A stretch of 64,000 nucleotides of DNA from Nocardia pseudobrasiliensis NBRC 108224 (GCF_001613105.1 NZ_BDBS01000015.1:110576-174575); one strand, 5' to 3'; counted from the stretch's first letter, positions 1 to 8,620 are shown. The notes: a model not told the origin generated them from the letters alone. Numbers and translations: made by a program.

Positions 1-685
1 CGACTATCTCGCCTTCTCCGGCCACAAGTTGTACGCGCCCTTCGGCGCCGGAGTCCTGGTCGGCCGCCGCGACTGGCTCGACGCCGCCGAGCCGTACCTC
101 GCCGGCGGCGGCGCGGTCAAACAGGTCAGCGCCACCGAAACCGAATGGGCCTGCGCCCCCCAGCGTCACGAGGCGGGCTCCCCCAACGTCCTCGGCGTGG
201 CCGCCCTCGCCGCGGCCTGCGACGCCCTCGGATCCCTGGACGAACAAACCGTCCTCGACCATGAGCGCCATCTCGCCGACCGCCTGCGCGCGGGCCTGAA
301 AGCCATTGCTGGCGTGGACTTCCTGCGCATCTGGTCCGACAGCACCGACAGCGTCGGCATCGTGGCCTTCACCCTCGCCGGTTTCGAACCCGGGCGAGTC
401 GCCGCCTACCTCTCCGCCGAACACGCCATCGGCCTCCGAGACGGCCGCTTCTGCGCCCACCCCCTCCTCGCCCGCCTCGGCGTGGACGGCGCCCTCCGAG
501 CCAGCATCGGCCTCGGCACCTCCACCGCCGATGTAGACCGCCTCATCGATGCCATCGCCACCCTCACCACCCAAGGCCCCACCTGGACCTACACCAACAC
601 CCAAGGCCAGTGGAACCCCTCCCCCGAAACCCGCCCCGGCCTCACCCCCACCTCCCCCCAAGGCGCCACCCCTTGCTCCTTCTAA
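1..685 (+). CDS. Class V aminotransferase (cysteine desulfurase-like), 5' truncated
   Basis: The C-terminal ~227 residues of a PLP enzyme; the gene begins before the window and is read in frame from base 2. The first visible residues contain SGHKLYAPFGAG, the class V pattern in which the lysine forms the Schiff base with PLP. The QRHEAGSPN segment and the small C-terminal domain (GRVAAYLSAEHAIGLRDGRFCAHPLL) fit the SufS/CsdA-like group, which act on cysteine or related amino acids. The end is a low-complexity Thr/Pro tail that is not part of the fold. The substrate cannot be told from this part. It could equally be an isopenicillin-epimerase-like or kynureninase-like member. Confidence 0.9.
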   Translation, partial: DYLAFSGHKLYAPFGAGVLVGRRDWLDAAEPYLAGGGAVKQVSATETEWACAPQRHEAGSPNVLGVAALAAACDALGSLDEQTVLDHERHLADRLRAGLKAIAGVDFLRIWSDSTDSVGIVAFTLAGFEPGRVAAYLSAEHAIGLRDGRFCAHPLLARLGVDGALRASIGLGTSTADVDRLIDAIATLTTQGPTWTYTNTQGQWNPSPETRPGLTPTSPQGATPCSF

Positions 686-788
686 CCAAAACCGCATCTC
701 GCCCGGACAACTCGAATCCCGCTGGCGCCGAAGCCCTTTCGTCCCTTCGGACCGCCGGCCTCGCGCCTTTCCGACCCGCCACCGCCCC

Positions 789-923
789 GTGGCCCTGTTG
801 TCCTGGCACCACCCGGTAGTCCTCTTGCCCTGGCACCACCCCGTGGTCCTGTGCCCCTGGCACCACTCCCTGTTCCTGTTGTCCCGGCACCACGCCCTGT
901 TCCTGTTGTCCCGGCACGCTTTT
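789..923. repeat. 27-bp imperfect tandem repeat, five copies
   Basis: Five head-to-tail 27-bp units start at 789, 816, 843, 870 and 897. The shared core reads like TGTTGTCCTGGCACCAC with changes between units. The unit is a multiple of three, so open frames cross it on both strands, but the predicted peptides are low-complexity and unlike any protein. The last unit merges into the hairpin at 901-939, which suggests the array grew from one arm of that hairpin. The 686-944 gap holds no credible gene. Confidence 0.85.
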
Positions 924-939
924 CGCCGGGACAACAGGA
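901..939. terminator. Perfect 15-bp stem hairpin at the end of the repeat array
   Basis: TCCTGTTGTCCCGGC at 901-915 is exactly complementary in reverse to 925-939, with a 9-nt loop. There is no T-run on either side. It lies between the end of the plus-strand aminotransferase and the end of a minus-strand small ORF, so a two-way terminator is the simplest reading. Confidence 0.6.
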
Positions 940-944
940 CCGCC

Positions 945-1133
945 CTAAGGAACCAGATACCGCTCCGCCAATTCCTCGATCAGCGGATCGTCGTCGGCCA
1001 CCGCGTCCAGCGCCTCGAGATCGCTCTCGACCGAAACCTGCCGGGTATCGTCCTGCTCCGGATCCGGAGCGCCGTCCTCGTTCAGCTGTCACAGGATCTT
1101 CTCGCGCACGCGCGCCTTCAACGAATCACTCAT
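945..1133 (-). pseudogene. Small acidic protein gene interrupted by an in-frame TGA
   Basis: From the ATG at 1133 the frame reads MSDSLKARVREKIL, then TGA (1091-1089). It then continues in the same frame for 47 more codons with an acidic, protein-like sequence ending EELAERYLVP and a TAG at 947-945. Both halves have normal high-GC codon use. TGA can arise from CGA (Arg) by one C-to-T change, so the intact ancestor would be a 62-residue protein. It lies downstream of the DUF2752 gene on the same strand. Not recognised as a named family. A sequencing error is possible; readthrough is less likely. Confidence 0.5.
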
Positions 1134-1188
1134 GGTTCCAGCATGCCCAGTTCGGCGCGATCGACCCGCACGGCCACGCCGGATCGGG

Positions 1189-1629
1189 TCATACCGGTGC
1201 GAGCCAACCGCCCCACGGCGTATTGCGCAGCACCGAGAACGCGGTGAGCAGCGTCAGTGTGATCACCAATCCGGTACGGCTCAGGGTGAATGTCACCGCG
1301 CTGCCCGGCTGTCCACGCCAGCGGTGCAATACCCAACCGCCCCACCACGCGAGAAAACCCACGACCAAAGGCAACAGCAGCGCATTGCTGTGTACCGCGT
1401 CGAGAATGCGCCCCTCGGTGAGATTGTGCATCGCCCGCAGACCACCGCAGCCGGGACACCACCAACCGGTCAGCGCGTAGAACGGGCAGATGCCGTAGGA
1501 CCCGGAGATATGCGGATCCCGGAAATGCAGCACCGCCGCCACACCCGCCGCGGCCCCGGCCACGAGAAACGGCTGACCGAGTGCCCGCCAGCCCGGCCGG
1601 ATCTCGGGCAGCACATGCGCGGTGTTCAC
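1189..1629 (-). CDS. DUF2752 membrane protein
   Basis: 146 residues. The family signature is present as GICPFYALTGWWCPGCGG, with cysteines spaced as in DUF2752 proteins, followed by LRAMHNL. There are about three hydrophobic membrane segments: around 'FLVAGAAAGVAAVL', 'LLLPLVVGFLAWWGGWVL' and 'GLVITLTLLTAFSVL'. DUF2752 proteins are small inner-membrane proteins of unknown function. The open frame runs further upstream but there overlaps the VOC gene, so the GTG at 1629 is the likelier start (40 bp after the VOC stop). Function unknown. Confidence 0.8.
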   Translation of the reverse strand: MNTAHVLPEIRPGWRALGQPFLVAGAAAGVAAVLHFRDPHISGSYGICPFYALTGWWCPGCGGLRAMHNLTEGRILDAVHSNALLLPLVVGFLAWWGGWVLHRWRGQPGSAVTFTLSRTGLVITLTLLTAFSVLRNTPWGGWLAPV

Positions 1630-1669
1630 AATCGTCCACGGTAGCGGCCGATGCGGCGGGTTGACCAGA

Positions 1670-2047
1670 TCAGTCCGCCTGGGCGAACCGCAAGGTATTG
1701 CCGAACGGATCGGCCACCGCGAAACCCGGTCCGCCCGGGCCGTCCTCGGGCGGACCGGGCCGCGCGTATCCGTAATCCTTCGCCGCCAGTTCGGCCTGCA
1801 ACGCGTAGACGTCGCCGACCGCGATCCACACCACCGTCCCGGGCGTACCGTCGCCGTGGTGCTCACTGAGATGTACCGTCGCCTCCGACCGCGACGCCTG
1901 GGCATACAGCGGCATCTCCGGTGCGAACCGATGCTCCCAATCCACGGTGAATCCCAAATAGTCGCAGTAGAACTCATATGCCCTGGGCACATCGAAGATG
2001 CGCAGCACGGGAATCGGAGCGGCGAGGCGAATCGCATCGGAGGCCAT
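1670..2047 (-). CDS. VOC/glyoxalase superfamily protein
   Basis: 125 residues forming one vicinal-oxygen-chelate module pair. It opens IPVLRIFDVPRAYEFYCDYL, the usual first beta-alpha unit, and ends PGFAVADPFGNTLRFAQ, the family's closing strand (DPFGN). Members include bleomycin-binding proteins, glyoxalases and dioxygenases. The HLSEHHGDG stretch offers histidines and glutamates that could bind metal, but the substrate cannot be inferred. It is on the same strand as the TetR gene upstream (21 bp gap) and the DUF2752 gene downstream. Confidence 0.85.
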   Translation of the reverse strand: MASDAIRLAAPIPVLRIFDVPRAYEFYCDYLGFTVDWEHRFAPEMPLYAQASRSEATVHLSEHHGDGTPGTVVWIAVGDVYALQAELAAKDYGYARPGPPEDGPGGPGFAVADPFGNTLRFAQAD

Positions 2048-2068
2048 GGGCGAATGGTCCCCGATATC

Positions 2069-2680
2069 TCACCGACTCGCGACCGATTCCGACACCGGCG
2101 CGGTCAACACCCCCACCAGCATGTCCACGATCTCGCCACCGGCATCGGCATCGTCGGCCCCGGCCTCCACCGCGCGCTCGTGATCGGCCAGCAACGCGAA
2201 CAGCACGGTCGGCAGCGTGCGCAATCGCCGTATCCGCAATCGCGGGGCCAGTTCGGGCAGCGCCCGATCGAGTCCACGCATGATCACCCGCACCGAGGTC
2301 CGACTGTCGTCGTCGAGATTGGCCGCGTCGGTGACCGAGGGATGGGTACGAATCTGTTCGAGAAACCGCGCGTAGTGCCCGATCCCGTGCCGGGCGCTCA
2401 GCTCGAACATCGGAATCACCAGGGCCGCCAGCAGCTCGCGCACCCCGTCACCGCGTCGCTCGGCCAACAGTTCCAGCCGTCGCACCTCGAGGGTCGCCAT
2501 CCGCGATTCGACCACCGCGGCGACGAGTCCGTCCCGCGAACCGAAGTGGTACTGAATAGCCGAATTATTGCGCTGCCCCGCGGCCGCGGCGATATCGCGC
2601 AGCGGCACCGCCGCCCCGCGCTCGGCGATCAGCCGTTCCGCCGCGAGGATCAGCCGCTCCCGAGCCGTAATCGCTTCCAC
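2069..2680 (-). CDS. TetR-family transcriptional regulator
   Basis: 203 residues. The N-terminal helix-turn-helix reads VPLRDIAAAAGQRNNSAIQY with HFGSRDGL directly after, the classical TetR recognition region (about residues 10-55). The rest is an all-helical ligand-binding domain of ordinary length. It is transcribed divergently from the SDR gene at 2836, with a 155-bp intergenic region carrying a palindrome (2706-2723), so autoregulation plus control of the SDR pair is likely. The ligand is unknown. Confidence 0.9.
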   Translation of the reverse strand: MEAITARERLILAAERLIAERGAAVPLRDIAAAAGQRNNSAIQYHFGSRDGLVAAVVESRMATLEVRRLELLAERRGDGVRELLAALVIPMFELSARHGIGHYARFLEQIRTHPSVTDAANLDDDSRTSVRVIMRGLDRALPELAPRLRIRRLRTLPTVLFALLADHERAVEAGADDADAGGEIVDMLVGVLTAPVSESVASR

Positions 2681-2705
2681 ATTCGAAAGAATAGCCCCTC
2701 ACCAG

Positions 2706-2723
2706 GGATTTGAGTACAAATCC
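2706..2723. promoter_or_regulatory. Candidate TetR operator, inverted repeat
   Basis: GGATTTG and CAAATCC form perfect 7-bp arms separated by AGTA, in the divergent TetR/SDR intergenic region. TTGACA follows at 2724-2729 and could be a -35 box, although no well-spaced -10 is clear. A second small palindrome, GAATATTC, lies at about 2738-2745. Confidence 0.5.
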
Positions 2724-2835
2724 TTGACAGTTAAGCGAATATTCTCAACACTGCTTGTGATGCCCGTCACGACCGAAGGTCCGGGCTCCCAAGACGTTTC
2801 ATCAGCCGCGGGCATCCGAAGGAGGACCACCCGCC

Positions 2836-3624
2836 ATGATTCTCGACACCTTCCGCCTCGACGGCCGCGTCGCGATCGTCACCGGCGCCGGACGCGGCAT
2901 CGGGGCCGCCACCGCGCTCGCCCTCGCCGAAGCGGGCGCCGATGTGGCCATCGCCTCGCGCACCGAGGCCCAACTCGACGAGGTCGCGGGCAAGATTCGC
3001 GCACTGGGCCGCCGCGCGGTCACCGTGCCGTGCGATCTGTCCGACCTGTCCACGGTCACCGCCTTCGCCGAGCGCGCCGCCGCCGAACTGGGCCGCATCG
3101 ACATCGTGGTCAACAATGTCGGCGGCACCATGCCCAACACGTTCCTGACCACCACACCCGAATTCCTCGAGGAAGCCTTTCGCTTCAATGTCTCGACCGC
3201 ACACGCCCTCACCCGGGCGGCGGTACCGCATATGCTGCGCGGCGACGGCGGCAGCGTCGTGAACATCTCCTCGATGATGGGGCGCTCCCCCGGCCGCGGC
3301 TTCCTCGCCTACGGCACCGCCAAGGCCGCCCTCGCGCATTGGACCCGTTTGGCCGCAACCGATCTCGCGCCCCGCATCCGCGTCAACGCGATCGCGGTCG
3401 GCTCGGTGCTCACCTCGGCCCTCGACGTCGTGGCCCGCCAGCCGGAGATCAAGGCGAAGATGGAGACCGCCACCCCGCTGCACCGATTGGGTGAGCCGTG
3501 GGAGATCGCGGCGGGCATCGTCTATCTGTGCTCCCCCGCGGGCGGCTACCTCACGGGCAAGGTGCTCGAAATCGACGGCGGTATCGAAAGCCCGAATCTC
3601 GAACTGGGCCTTCCGGATCTGTGA
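2836..3624 (+). CDS. Short-chain dehydrogenase/reductase
   Basis: 262 residues, standard length for a classical SDR. It has the Rossmann glycine motif TGAGRGIG near residue 17, NNVGG in place of the usual NNAG, the catalytic serine in NISSMMG, and YGTAKAA carrying the YxxxK tyrosine and lysine. It ends with GKVLEIDGG, the normal C-terminal beta strand. A strong GGAGG site precedes the ATG. It is followed after 10 bp by a second oxidoreductase gene, so the two probably act in one pathway (perhaps steroid or lipid-derived carbonyl reduction) under the divergent TetR. Substrate not deducible. Confidence 0.92.
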   Translation: MILDTFRLDGRVAIVTGAGRGIGAATALALAEAGADVAIASRTEAQLDEVAGKIRALGRRAVTVPCDLSDLSTVTAFAERAAAELGRIDIVVNNVGGTMPNTFLTTTPEFLEEAFRFNVSTAHALTRAAVPHMLRGDGGSVVNISSMMGRSPGRGFLAYGTAKAALAHWTRLAATDLAPRIRVNAIAVGSVLTSALDVVARQPEIKAKMETATPLHRLGEPWEIAAGIVYLCSPAGGYLTGKVLEIDGGIESPNLELGLPDL

Positions 3625-3634
3625 GGAGCATCCG

Positions 3635-4699
3635 ATGACCTATCGCGTAGTGCAGTGGAGCACAGGCAATGTGGGGCGCTGGGCGCTGCGCTCCATCATC
3701 GCCCGTCGCGAACTGGAACTGGTCGGTGTCTGGGTCTCCGGCCCCGACAAGGCGGGCCGCGACGCCGCCGAACTGGCCGGACTCGACGAGCCCACCGGCA
3801 TCCTGGCCACCACCGACGCGCAGGAGCTCATCGCACTGCGCCCCGACTGCATCCTGCACACGGCCATGGCCGACGACCGCCTGTTGGAGGCGGTCGAGGA
3901 TCTGAAGACCTTCCTGCGCGCCGGTATCAACGTGGTCTCCAGCAGTCCGGTCTTCCTCCAATATCCCTACGGCACACTGCCTTCCGAGGCCATCGATCCG
4001 ATCGTCGAGGCCGCTCGCGAGGGCGGCGCCTCGCTGTGGGTCAACGGCATCGATCCGGGTTGGGCCAACGACTGGCTGCCGCTGCTGCTCACCAGTGGCA
4101 GCGAGCGCATCGATCGGATCGTGTGCTCGGAGATCATGGACTACTCCACCTACGACAATCCCAAGGTTCTGTTCGACATCATGGGCTTCGGCAGCAAGCT
4201 CGACGAGTTGCCCATGCTCCTGCAGCCCGGCGTCCTGACGCTGGCCTGGGGCAGCGTGATCCGCCAGCTGGCCGCGGCGCTGGATGTCGAATTGGATTCG
4301 GTCACACAGACGTTCGAACGTCATCCCGCACCCGAGGCCCTGCGGGTCGCGGACCGCACGGTCGAGGCGGGCACCGCCGCCGCACTGCGCTTCCGGATCA
4401 GCGGAACGCGTTCCGGCCGTGAGCTCATCGCCCTGGAACATGTCACCCGCCTACATCCCGATCTGGCTCCCGACTGGCCGCAACCCGCCGGAAAGGGTTG
4501 CTACCGAGTGGAAATCGAGGGTGAGCCGGACTATCAACTCGATCTGCAGCTCTACAGCGGCGGCGATCACGCCCGCGCGGGCGTCGTCGGCACCGCCGCC
4601 CGACTGGTCAGCGCGATCCCCGCCGTGGTCGAGGCCGAACCGGGGCTGCTCACCGCCCTGGATCTGCCGCTGACGACCGGACGGGGTCTCGTATCCTGA
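3635..4699 (+). CDS. Dihydrodipicolinate reductase-like NAD(P)-dependent oxidoreductase
   Basis: 354 residues. It opens YRVVQWSTGNVGRWALR, a Rossmann fold start with GxxGxxxxR spacing. This is typical of the actinobacterial family often labelled dihydrodipicolinate reductase-like or 2,4-diaminopentanoate dehydrogenase-like. It is longer than true DapB and lacks its lysine-pathway signature, so DapB function is not expected. The ATG at 3635 follows GAGGAG closely. It forms an operon with the SDR gene upstream. Homologues often sit beside SDR and TetR genes in catabolic loci; the substrate is unknown. Confidence 0.82.
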   Translation: MTYRVVQWSTGNVGRWALRSIIARRELELVGVWVSGPDKAGRDAAELAGLDEPTGILATTDAQELIALRPDCILHTAMADDRLLEAVEDLKTFLRAGINVVSSSPVFLQYPYGTLPSEAIDPIVEAAREGGASLWVNGIDPGWANDWLPLLLTSGSERIDRIVCSEIMDYSTYDNPKVLFDIMGFGSKLDELPMLLQPGVLTLAWGSVIRQLAAALDVELDSVTQTFERHPAPEALRVADRTVEAGTAAALRFRISGTRSGRELIALEHVTRLHPDLAPDWPQPAGKGCYRVEIEGEPDYQLDLQLYSGGDHARAGVVGTAARLVSAIPAVVEAEPGLLTALDLPLTTGRGLVS

Positions 4700-4759
4700 A
4701 AACCGCTCGTCAGCAGCGTGATTCGCCCGCCCGGTAGGCTCGACGCGACGGGAGGGCTC

Positions 4760-5278
4760 ATGCGAATACGAGTCGGCACGACCGAGGATGCGGCCGGGGT
4801 GCTCGCCCTCGGCGACGAGGCCGTGGCCTGGATGAACACCATGGGCAACAACCAGCAGTGGGGCGCCACGCCCTGGACCGGTGACGAGCGCCGCGAATCC
4901 TTCGTTCGCGCGCACGCCGCCGAGGGTCTGCGCGTACTCGTGGACGAATCCGAGACGATCGCCGGGGCATTGGTGATCAGCGAGACCTGTCAGGACTACG
5001 TCCCGGCCGTCGAGGAACCCGAGCTGTATCTCAACCTGCTGCTCACCTCGCGTCGGCACAGCGGCCGCGGCCTCGGCGGCCTGCTGATCGAGCGTGCCGT
5101 GGCCGAGGCGGCCGAGCGCGGTATCGATCTGCTGCGGGTCGACTGCTATGCGGGCGGCGAGGGAAAGCTGGTGCGCGTCTACGAGAATTACGGCTTCACC
5201 CGAGTCGCCGAATTCTCGGTGGGTACCTGGCCCGGCATGCTGCTGGCCCGGCGACTGTCCACCCGCCGTCAGCCGTAG
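4760..5278 (+). CDS. GNAT-family N-acetyltransferase
   Basis: 172 residues. The acetyl-CoA-binding motif A is seen as SRRHSGRGLGGLLIERA (the R/Q-x-x-G-x-G/A pattern). It is followed by LLRVDCYAGGEGKLVRVYEN and GF, the usual beta5-alpha4 region. The ATG at 4760 has GGGAGGGCT just upstream; a frame extends 14 codons further 5' without a ribosome site. The acceptor substrate is unknown. It stands alone between unrelated genes. Confidence 0.88.
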   Translation: MRIRVGTTEDAAGVLALGDEAVAWMNTMGNNQQWGATPWTGDERRESFVRAHAAEGLRVLVDESETIAGALVISETCQDYVPAVEEPELYLNLLLTSRRHSGRGLGGLLIERAVAEAAERGIDLLRVDCYAGGEGKLVRVYENYGFTRVAEFSVGTWPGMLLARRLSTRRQP

Positions 5279-5375
5279 GGCTGACAGCCGTACCTCCCGC
5301 GGCTCACGACATCTCGGGGACGACTCCGGGTCGAGCCCTGATGCGGCTGCGGCGCAGAGGTTTTAGCGTCGGCTC

Positions 5376-6512
5376 ATGCGTCTGTCACCGCTCGTGGGAG
5401 CCCTGTCCGCCGCCGCCCTGCTCGCGGGCTGCACCTCGAGCGAGAGCGCCGACGCGACGCCGACCCCGCCGATTTCGACCGCGCAGACCTCGCTGCTGCG
5501 CGCCGATATCGACGCGCTACTGCGCTCCGGCGCCACCGGCGTCCTGGTGACGGTCACCGACCACGGCCGAAACCAGGCCCTCACCGGTGGATTCGCCGAT
5601 CTGGCGACCGGCCGCCCGATCCCCGCCGACCCGCCCCAGCAGGTCCGGGTCGGCAGCATCACCAAAACCTTCACCAGCGCGGTGGTACTGCAATTGGTGG
5701 GCGAGGGCCGAATCCGGCTGGACGAACCGATCGAGACCTACCTGCCCGGCCTGCTGCGCGGCGACGGCATCGACGGCCACGCCATCACCGTCCGCCACCT
5801 GCTCCGTCACCAGAGCGGCCTACCCGAACTCACCGACGACGAACGCATCGACGAATACCGAGCGGCCCAGGACAACCGCATCATGACCCCCGACGAGGAA
5901 ATGCGGATCGCCCTGAGCCACCCCGCCGAATTCGCCCCCGGCTCCCACGCCCGCTACAGCAACACCAACTACATCGTGGCTGGCATGCTCATCGAAAAGG
6001 TCACGGCCACACCCTATTCCGACCAACTGACCCGCCGAATCCTCAAACCCCTGCACCTGACCGACACCTACCTCCCCACCCCGGGCGACCACACCATCCA
6101 CGGCCCCCACCCCACCGGCTACGCCACCATCGCCGACAAGATCACCGACGTAACCCGAATAGAACCCTCGATCCCCTGGTCCGCGGGCGCCCTCATCTCC
6201 ACCGGCCCCGACCTCAACCACTTCTACACCGAACTCCGCACAGGCGAGGTCATCCCACCCACCCAACTGAACGAAATGCTCGACACCATCCCCCTCGAAA
6301 ACGCCCCCGACTTCCCCTACGGCCTGGGCCTCACCACCAAGCCCCTCCCCTGCGACACAACCTTTTCCGGCCACACCGGCGGCATCTACGGCTTCACCAC
6401 CATCGCAGGCGCCACTCCCCAAAGCCGAGCCGTAACGATAACCCTGACCGGCACCCCCACCTCCCGCTCGGACGTGGTGGACACAATCCTGCCCCACGCC
6501 CTGTGCCCATGA
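5376..6512 (+). CDS. Lipoprotein serine hydrolase (beta-lactamase / D-Ala-D-Ala carboxypeptidase fold)
   Basis: 378 residues. The N-terminus is a lipoprotein signal with lipobox LLAGC (Cys at about residue 20), so the enzyme is expected on the outer face of the membrane. Catalytic motifs are in order: SITKTF (SxxK) near residue 91, YSNTNY (YxN) in the middle, and HTGG (KTG equivalent) near residue 333. This is the class C beta-lactamase/carboxypeptidase/esterase family. TTTAGC lies 8 nt before the ATG with no clear ribosome site, which hints at a leaderless transcript. It could act on peptidoglycan peptides or on esters. Confidence 0.88.
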   Translation: MRLSPLVGALSAAALLAGCTSSESADATPTPPISTAQTSLLRADIDALLRSGATGVLVTVTDHGRNQALTGGFADLATGRPIPADPPQQVRVGSITKTFTSAVVLQLVGEGRIRLDEPIETYLPGLLRGDGIDGHAITVRHLLRHQSGLPELTDDERIDEYRAAQDNRIMTPDEEMRIALSHPAEFAPGSHARYSNTNYIVAGMLIEKVTATPYSDQLTRRILKPLHLTDTYLPTPGDHTIHGPHPTGYATIADKITDVTRIEPSIPWSAGALISTGPDLNHFYTELRTGEVIPPTQLNEMLDTIPLENAPDFPYGLGLTTKPLPCDTTFSGHTGGIYGFTTIAGATPQSRAVTITLTGTPTSRSDVVDTILPHALCP

Positions 6513-6604
6513 ATGCCCGGACCTTTTGCGGCGGGCGGGTCGAAGGCTCGGCCCCGGGAAGCATCACCGAACCGAAATCGGCTCATAGAGCCGGAAAGTT
6601 GTGG

Positions 6605-6677
6605 AGCCGCCTAGGAGAATCGAACTCCTGACCTTTTCATTACGAGTGAAGCGCTCTACCGACTGAGCTAAGGCGGC
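6605..6677 (-). tRNA. tRNA-Thr (anticodon CGU)
   Basis: Read on the minus strand this folds as a full cloverleaf: 7-bp acceptor GCCGCCT/AGGCGGC, D arm GCTC/GAGC, and T arm AGGAG/CTCCT with TTCGATT loop. The anticodon loop is CTCGTAA, giving CGT, which reads ACG (Thr). The first anticodon-stem pair is a C-A mismatch. No CCA is encoded. It lies 79 bp downstream of holB on the same strand. Confidence 0.95.
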
Positions 6678-6756
6678 GTGCCTTGCGGCGGGTGCGAGTC
6701 TATCGTCTCGGGGGCCGATCCGGAAAATCGGTTCGGTGAGGGCGGGGTGACCTGGG

Positions 6757-7968
6757 TCAACGGGTGCGGGCGGCGATGAGGCCGGCGACCATGGCGGCGA
6801 CCGCGAAACGGGGTTTGACGTTGAGGTCGAGGGCCTCGCGGCAGTCGAGGACGGCCTCGATGGAGCGGAGCAGGCCCTCGGGCCTGACGTCGGTGGCGAG
6901 TTCTCGGATCTGGTCGGGCAGGTCGGGGTGGGTGAGGGGGACGCCGGTGGCGGGGGTGGTGCGGGCCGCGCCCAGACGGACCGCGAGGGCGTCGCGGTAG
7001 AGCCCGGCCACATCGATGAGGGCGCGGTCGAGGGAGTCGCGGCCGGTGCGGGTGGCACGGGATTTCTGGCGGCGCTCCAGATCTTTCAGCGCGCCCGCCG
7101 AACCGCGGGTCGCCGACGCGGTGCCCTTACCGGTGCCACCCGCGCCCAGGGCGGTGGCCAACTCCTCGCGCTCGCGCTCGTCGCGGGCGGCGCTGACCTG
7201 TTTGGCTTCCTCCTCGGCCGATTTCACCAGTTCATCGGCGGCCGCATAGGCGGCGGCCGGACGGGCGGTCGCGGCGACCAGGGCCAGCGCGCGCTTGCGG
7301 CGAGTCCGGGCCTCCTCGTCGGTGGCCAGCCGTCGGGCGCGCCCGACGTGGCCGCCGCTCACGGACGCGGCCCAGGCCGCGGTGTCGGCGTCGAGACCGT
7401 CGCGCTCGCGCAGCACGTGGGCGATGGCCGGGACCGACGGCGTCACCAGATGGATATGCCTGCAGCGCGATCGCAGCGTCACCGAGATGTCCTCGGGATC
7501 GACCGACGGTGCGCACAGCAGGAAGACCGTTCGCTCCGGCGGCTCCTCGACGACCTTCAGCAGCACATTGCCCGCGGCCTCGGTCAATCGGTCGGCATCC
7601 TCGATCACCACGACCTGCCAGCGGCCGGTACTCGGACGACGGGCGGCGACCTGAACGATCTCGCGCATCTCCTTGGTACCGATACTCAAACCCTCGGGGA
7701 TCACCCGGCGCACATCGCCGTGGGTGCCCGCCATGGTGGTGGTGCACGCGTGACAGTGACCGCAGCCGGGCGTGCCCGAATCGGTGCACTGCAGCGCGGC
7801 CGCGAAACACAGAGCCGCCACCGAACGCCCGGAGCCGGGCGGCCCGGTGAACAGCCACGAATGCGTCATCGCCGAGGACGACACACCGCTGCGCGCTGCC
7901 ACGGCCGCGGCCGTCAGCTCGGACTCGACCGCATCCTGGCCCACCAGCCGATCGAAGACACCCGCCAC
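6757..7968 (-). CDS. holB: DNA polymerase III subunit delta'
   Basis: 403 residues. The AAA+ clamp-loader domain begins GVFDRLVGQ and has Walker A GPPGSGRS, a zinc-binding cysteine group (CTDSGTPGCGHCHAC), the Walker B-like VVVIEDADRL, and the SRC motif LRSRCRHI. Delta' is part of the clamp loader that places the beta sliding clamp on DNA. The GTG at 7968 is chosen because AGGGTG lies just upstream and homologues start at this point; an earlier GTG at 7992 is possible. The C-terminal ~200 residues include a charged Glu/Lys-rich linker usual for actinobacteria. Confidence 0.93.
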   Translation of the reverse strand: MAGVFDRLVGQDAVESELTAAAVAARSGVSSSAMTHSWLFTGPPGSGRSVAALCFAAALQCTDSGTPGCGHCHACTTTMAGTHGDVRRVIPEGLSIGTKEMREIVQVAARRPSTGRWQVVVIEDADRLTEAAGNVLLKVVEEPPERTVFLLCAPSVDPEDISVTLRSRCRHIHLVTPSVPAIAHVLRERDGLDADTAAWAASVSGGHVGRARRLATDEEARTRRKRALALVAATARPAAAYAAADELVKSAEEEAKQVSAARDEREREELATALGAGGTGKGTASATRGSAGALKDLERRQKSRATRTGRDSLDRALIDVAGLYRDALAVRLGAARTTPATGVPLTHPDLPDQIRELATDVRPEGLLRSIEAVLDCREALDLNVKPRFAVAAMVAGLIAARTR

Positions 7969-8016
7969 GTCGTACACCCTAGCGGCCGCCACCGACAGCC
8001 CGATGCGGCCGTCCGG

Positions 8017-8532
8017 TCAGGAGACGCGTTGATAGGTGGAATTGGCGCCGTCGAGCGCCTCGCGGATGATGTCGGCGTGACCGCTGTGATGGGAGATCTC
8101 CCGGAAGATGTGCAGCAGCGTGAAACGCACTGTCTGCCAAACCCTTTCGGGCACCCACGGCGAGGTCGGGGTGGGAATGACGGTATCGAGATCGTCGACG
8201 GACCGAATCAGGGCAGCGGTGTCGTCGGCGACGGTCTCCCACTCCTTGAGCAGCCCCTCGACGGTCTCCTCCGGACCCATCCGATATTCCGAATCGAACT
8301 TGGACACATCGAGTTTCGCGTTCTCGTCCCGCTCGACGAGCACCGTGTACCAGTGCCGCTCGCAGCTGACCAGATGATGTAGTAGCCCACCCAGGGTGAG
8401 CTCGCTGACGGTGGTGCGCTGGCGCGCCTGGTCATCGTCGATGCCGCGCAACGTGATCCGGAACAGCTCGCGCTGACTGTCGAGCATGGCGATCAGATCC
8501 TCGCGTTCCTGATCGGTCGAGGGTGCGGTCAT
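8017..8532 (-). CDS. DinB-like (DUF664) four-helix protein
   Basis: 171 residues. The sequence LHHLVSCERHWY and later FREISHHSGHADIIREA match the DinB/DUF664 family, where three histidines on a four-helix bundle bind a metal. Actinobacterial members include thiol-dependent (mycothiol/bacillithiol type) transferases, so a mycothiol-related role is possible but not shown. The ATG at 8532 has AAGGA about 7 nt upstream, better than the longer frame to 8604. It lies between holB and topA, where M. tuberculosis, as recalled, has an adenylate cyclase gene. Confidence 0.85.
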   Translation of the reverse strand: MTAPSTDQEREDLIAMLDSQRELFRITLRGIDDDQARQRTTVSELTLGGLLHHLVSCERHWYTVLVERDENAKLDVSKFDSEYRMGPEETVEGLLKEWETVADDTAALIRSVDDLDTVIPTPTSPWVPERVWQTVRFTLLHIFREISHHSGHADIIREALDGANSTYQRVS

Positions 8533-8620
8533 CGCAGATCCTTCCGCTGGGCGTGCCCGGTTGGCTGGACACGCTACGGCAGGACACCGACAGAAAACGG
8601 ACAACGACCGATTTCCGCGA

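Noticed and set aside
682..1092. Minus-strand Gly/Arg-rich ORF over the 27-bp array
   Set aside because: Open only because the repeat period is a multiple of three; the peptide is low-complexity.
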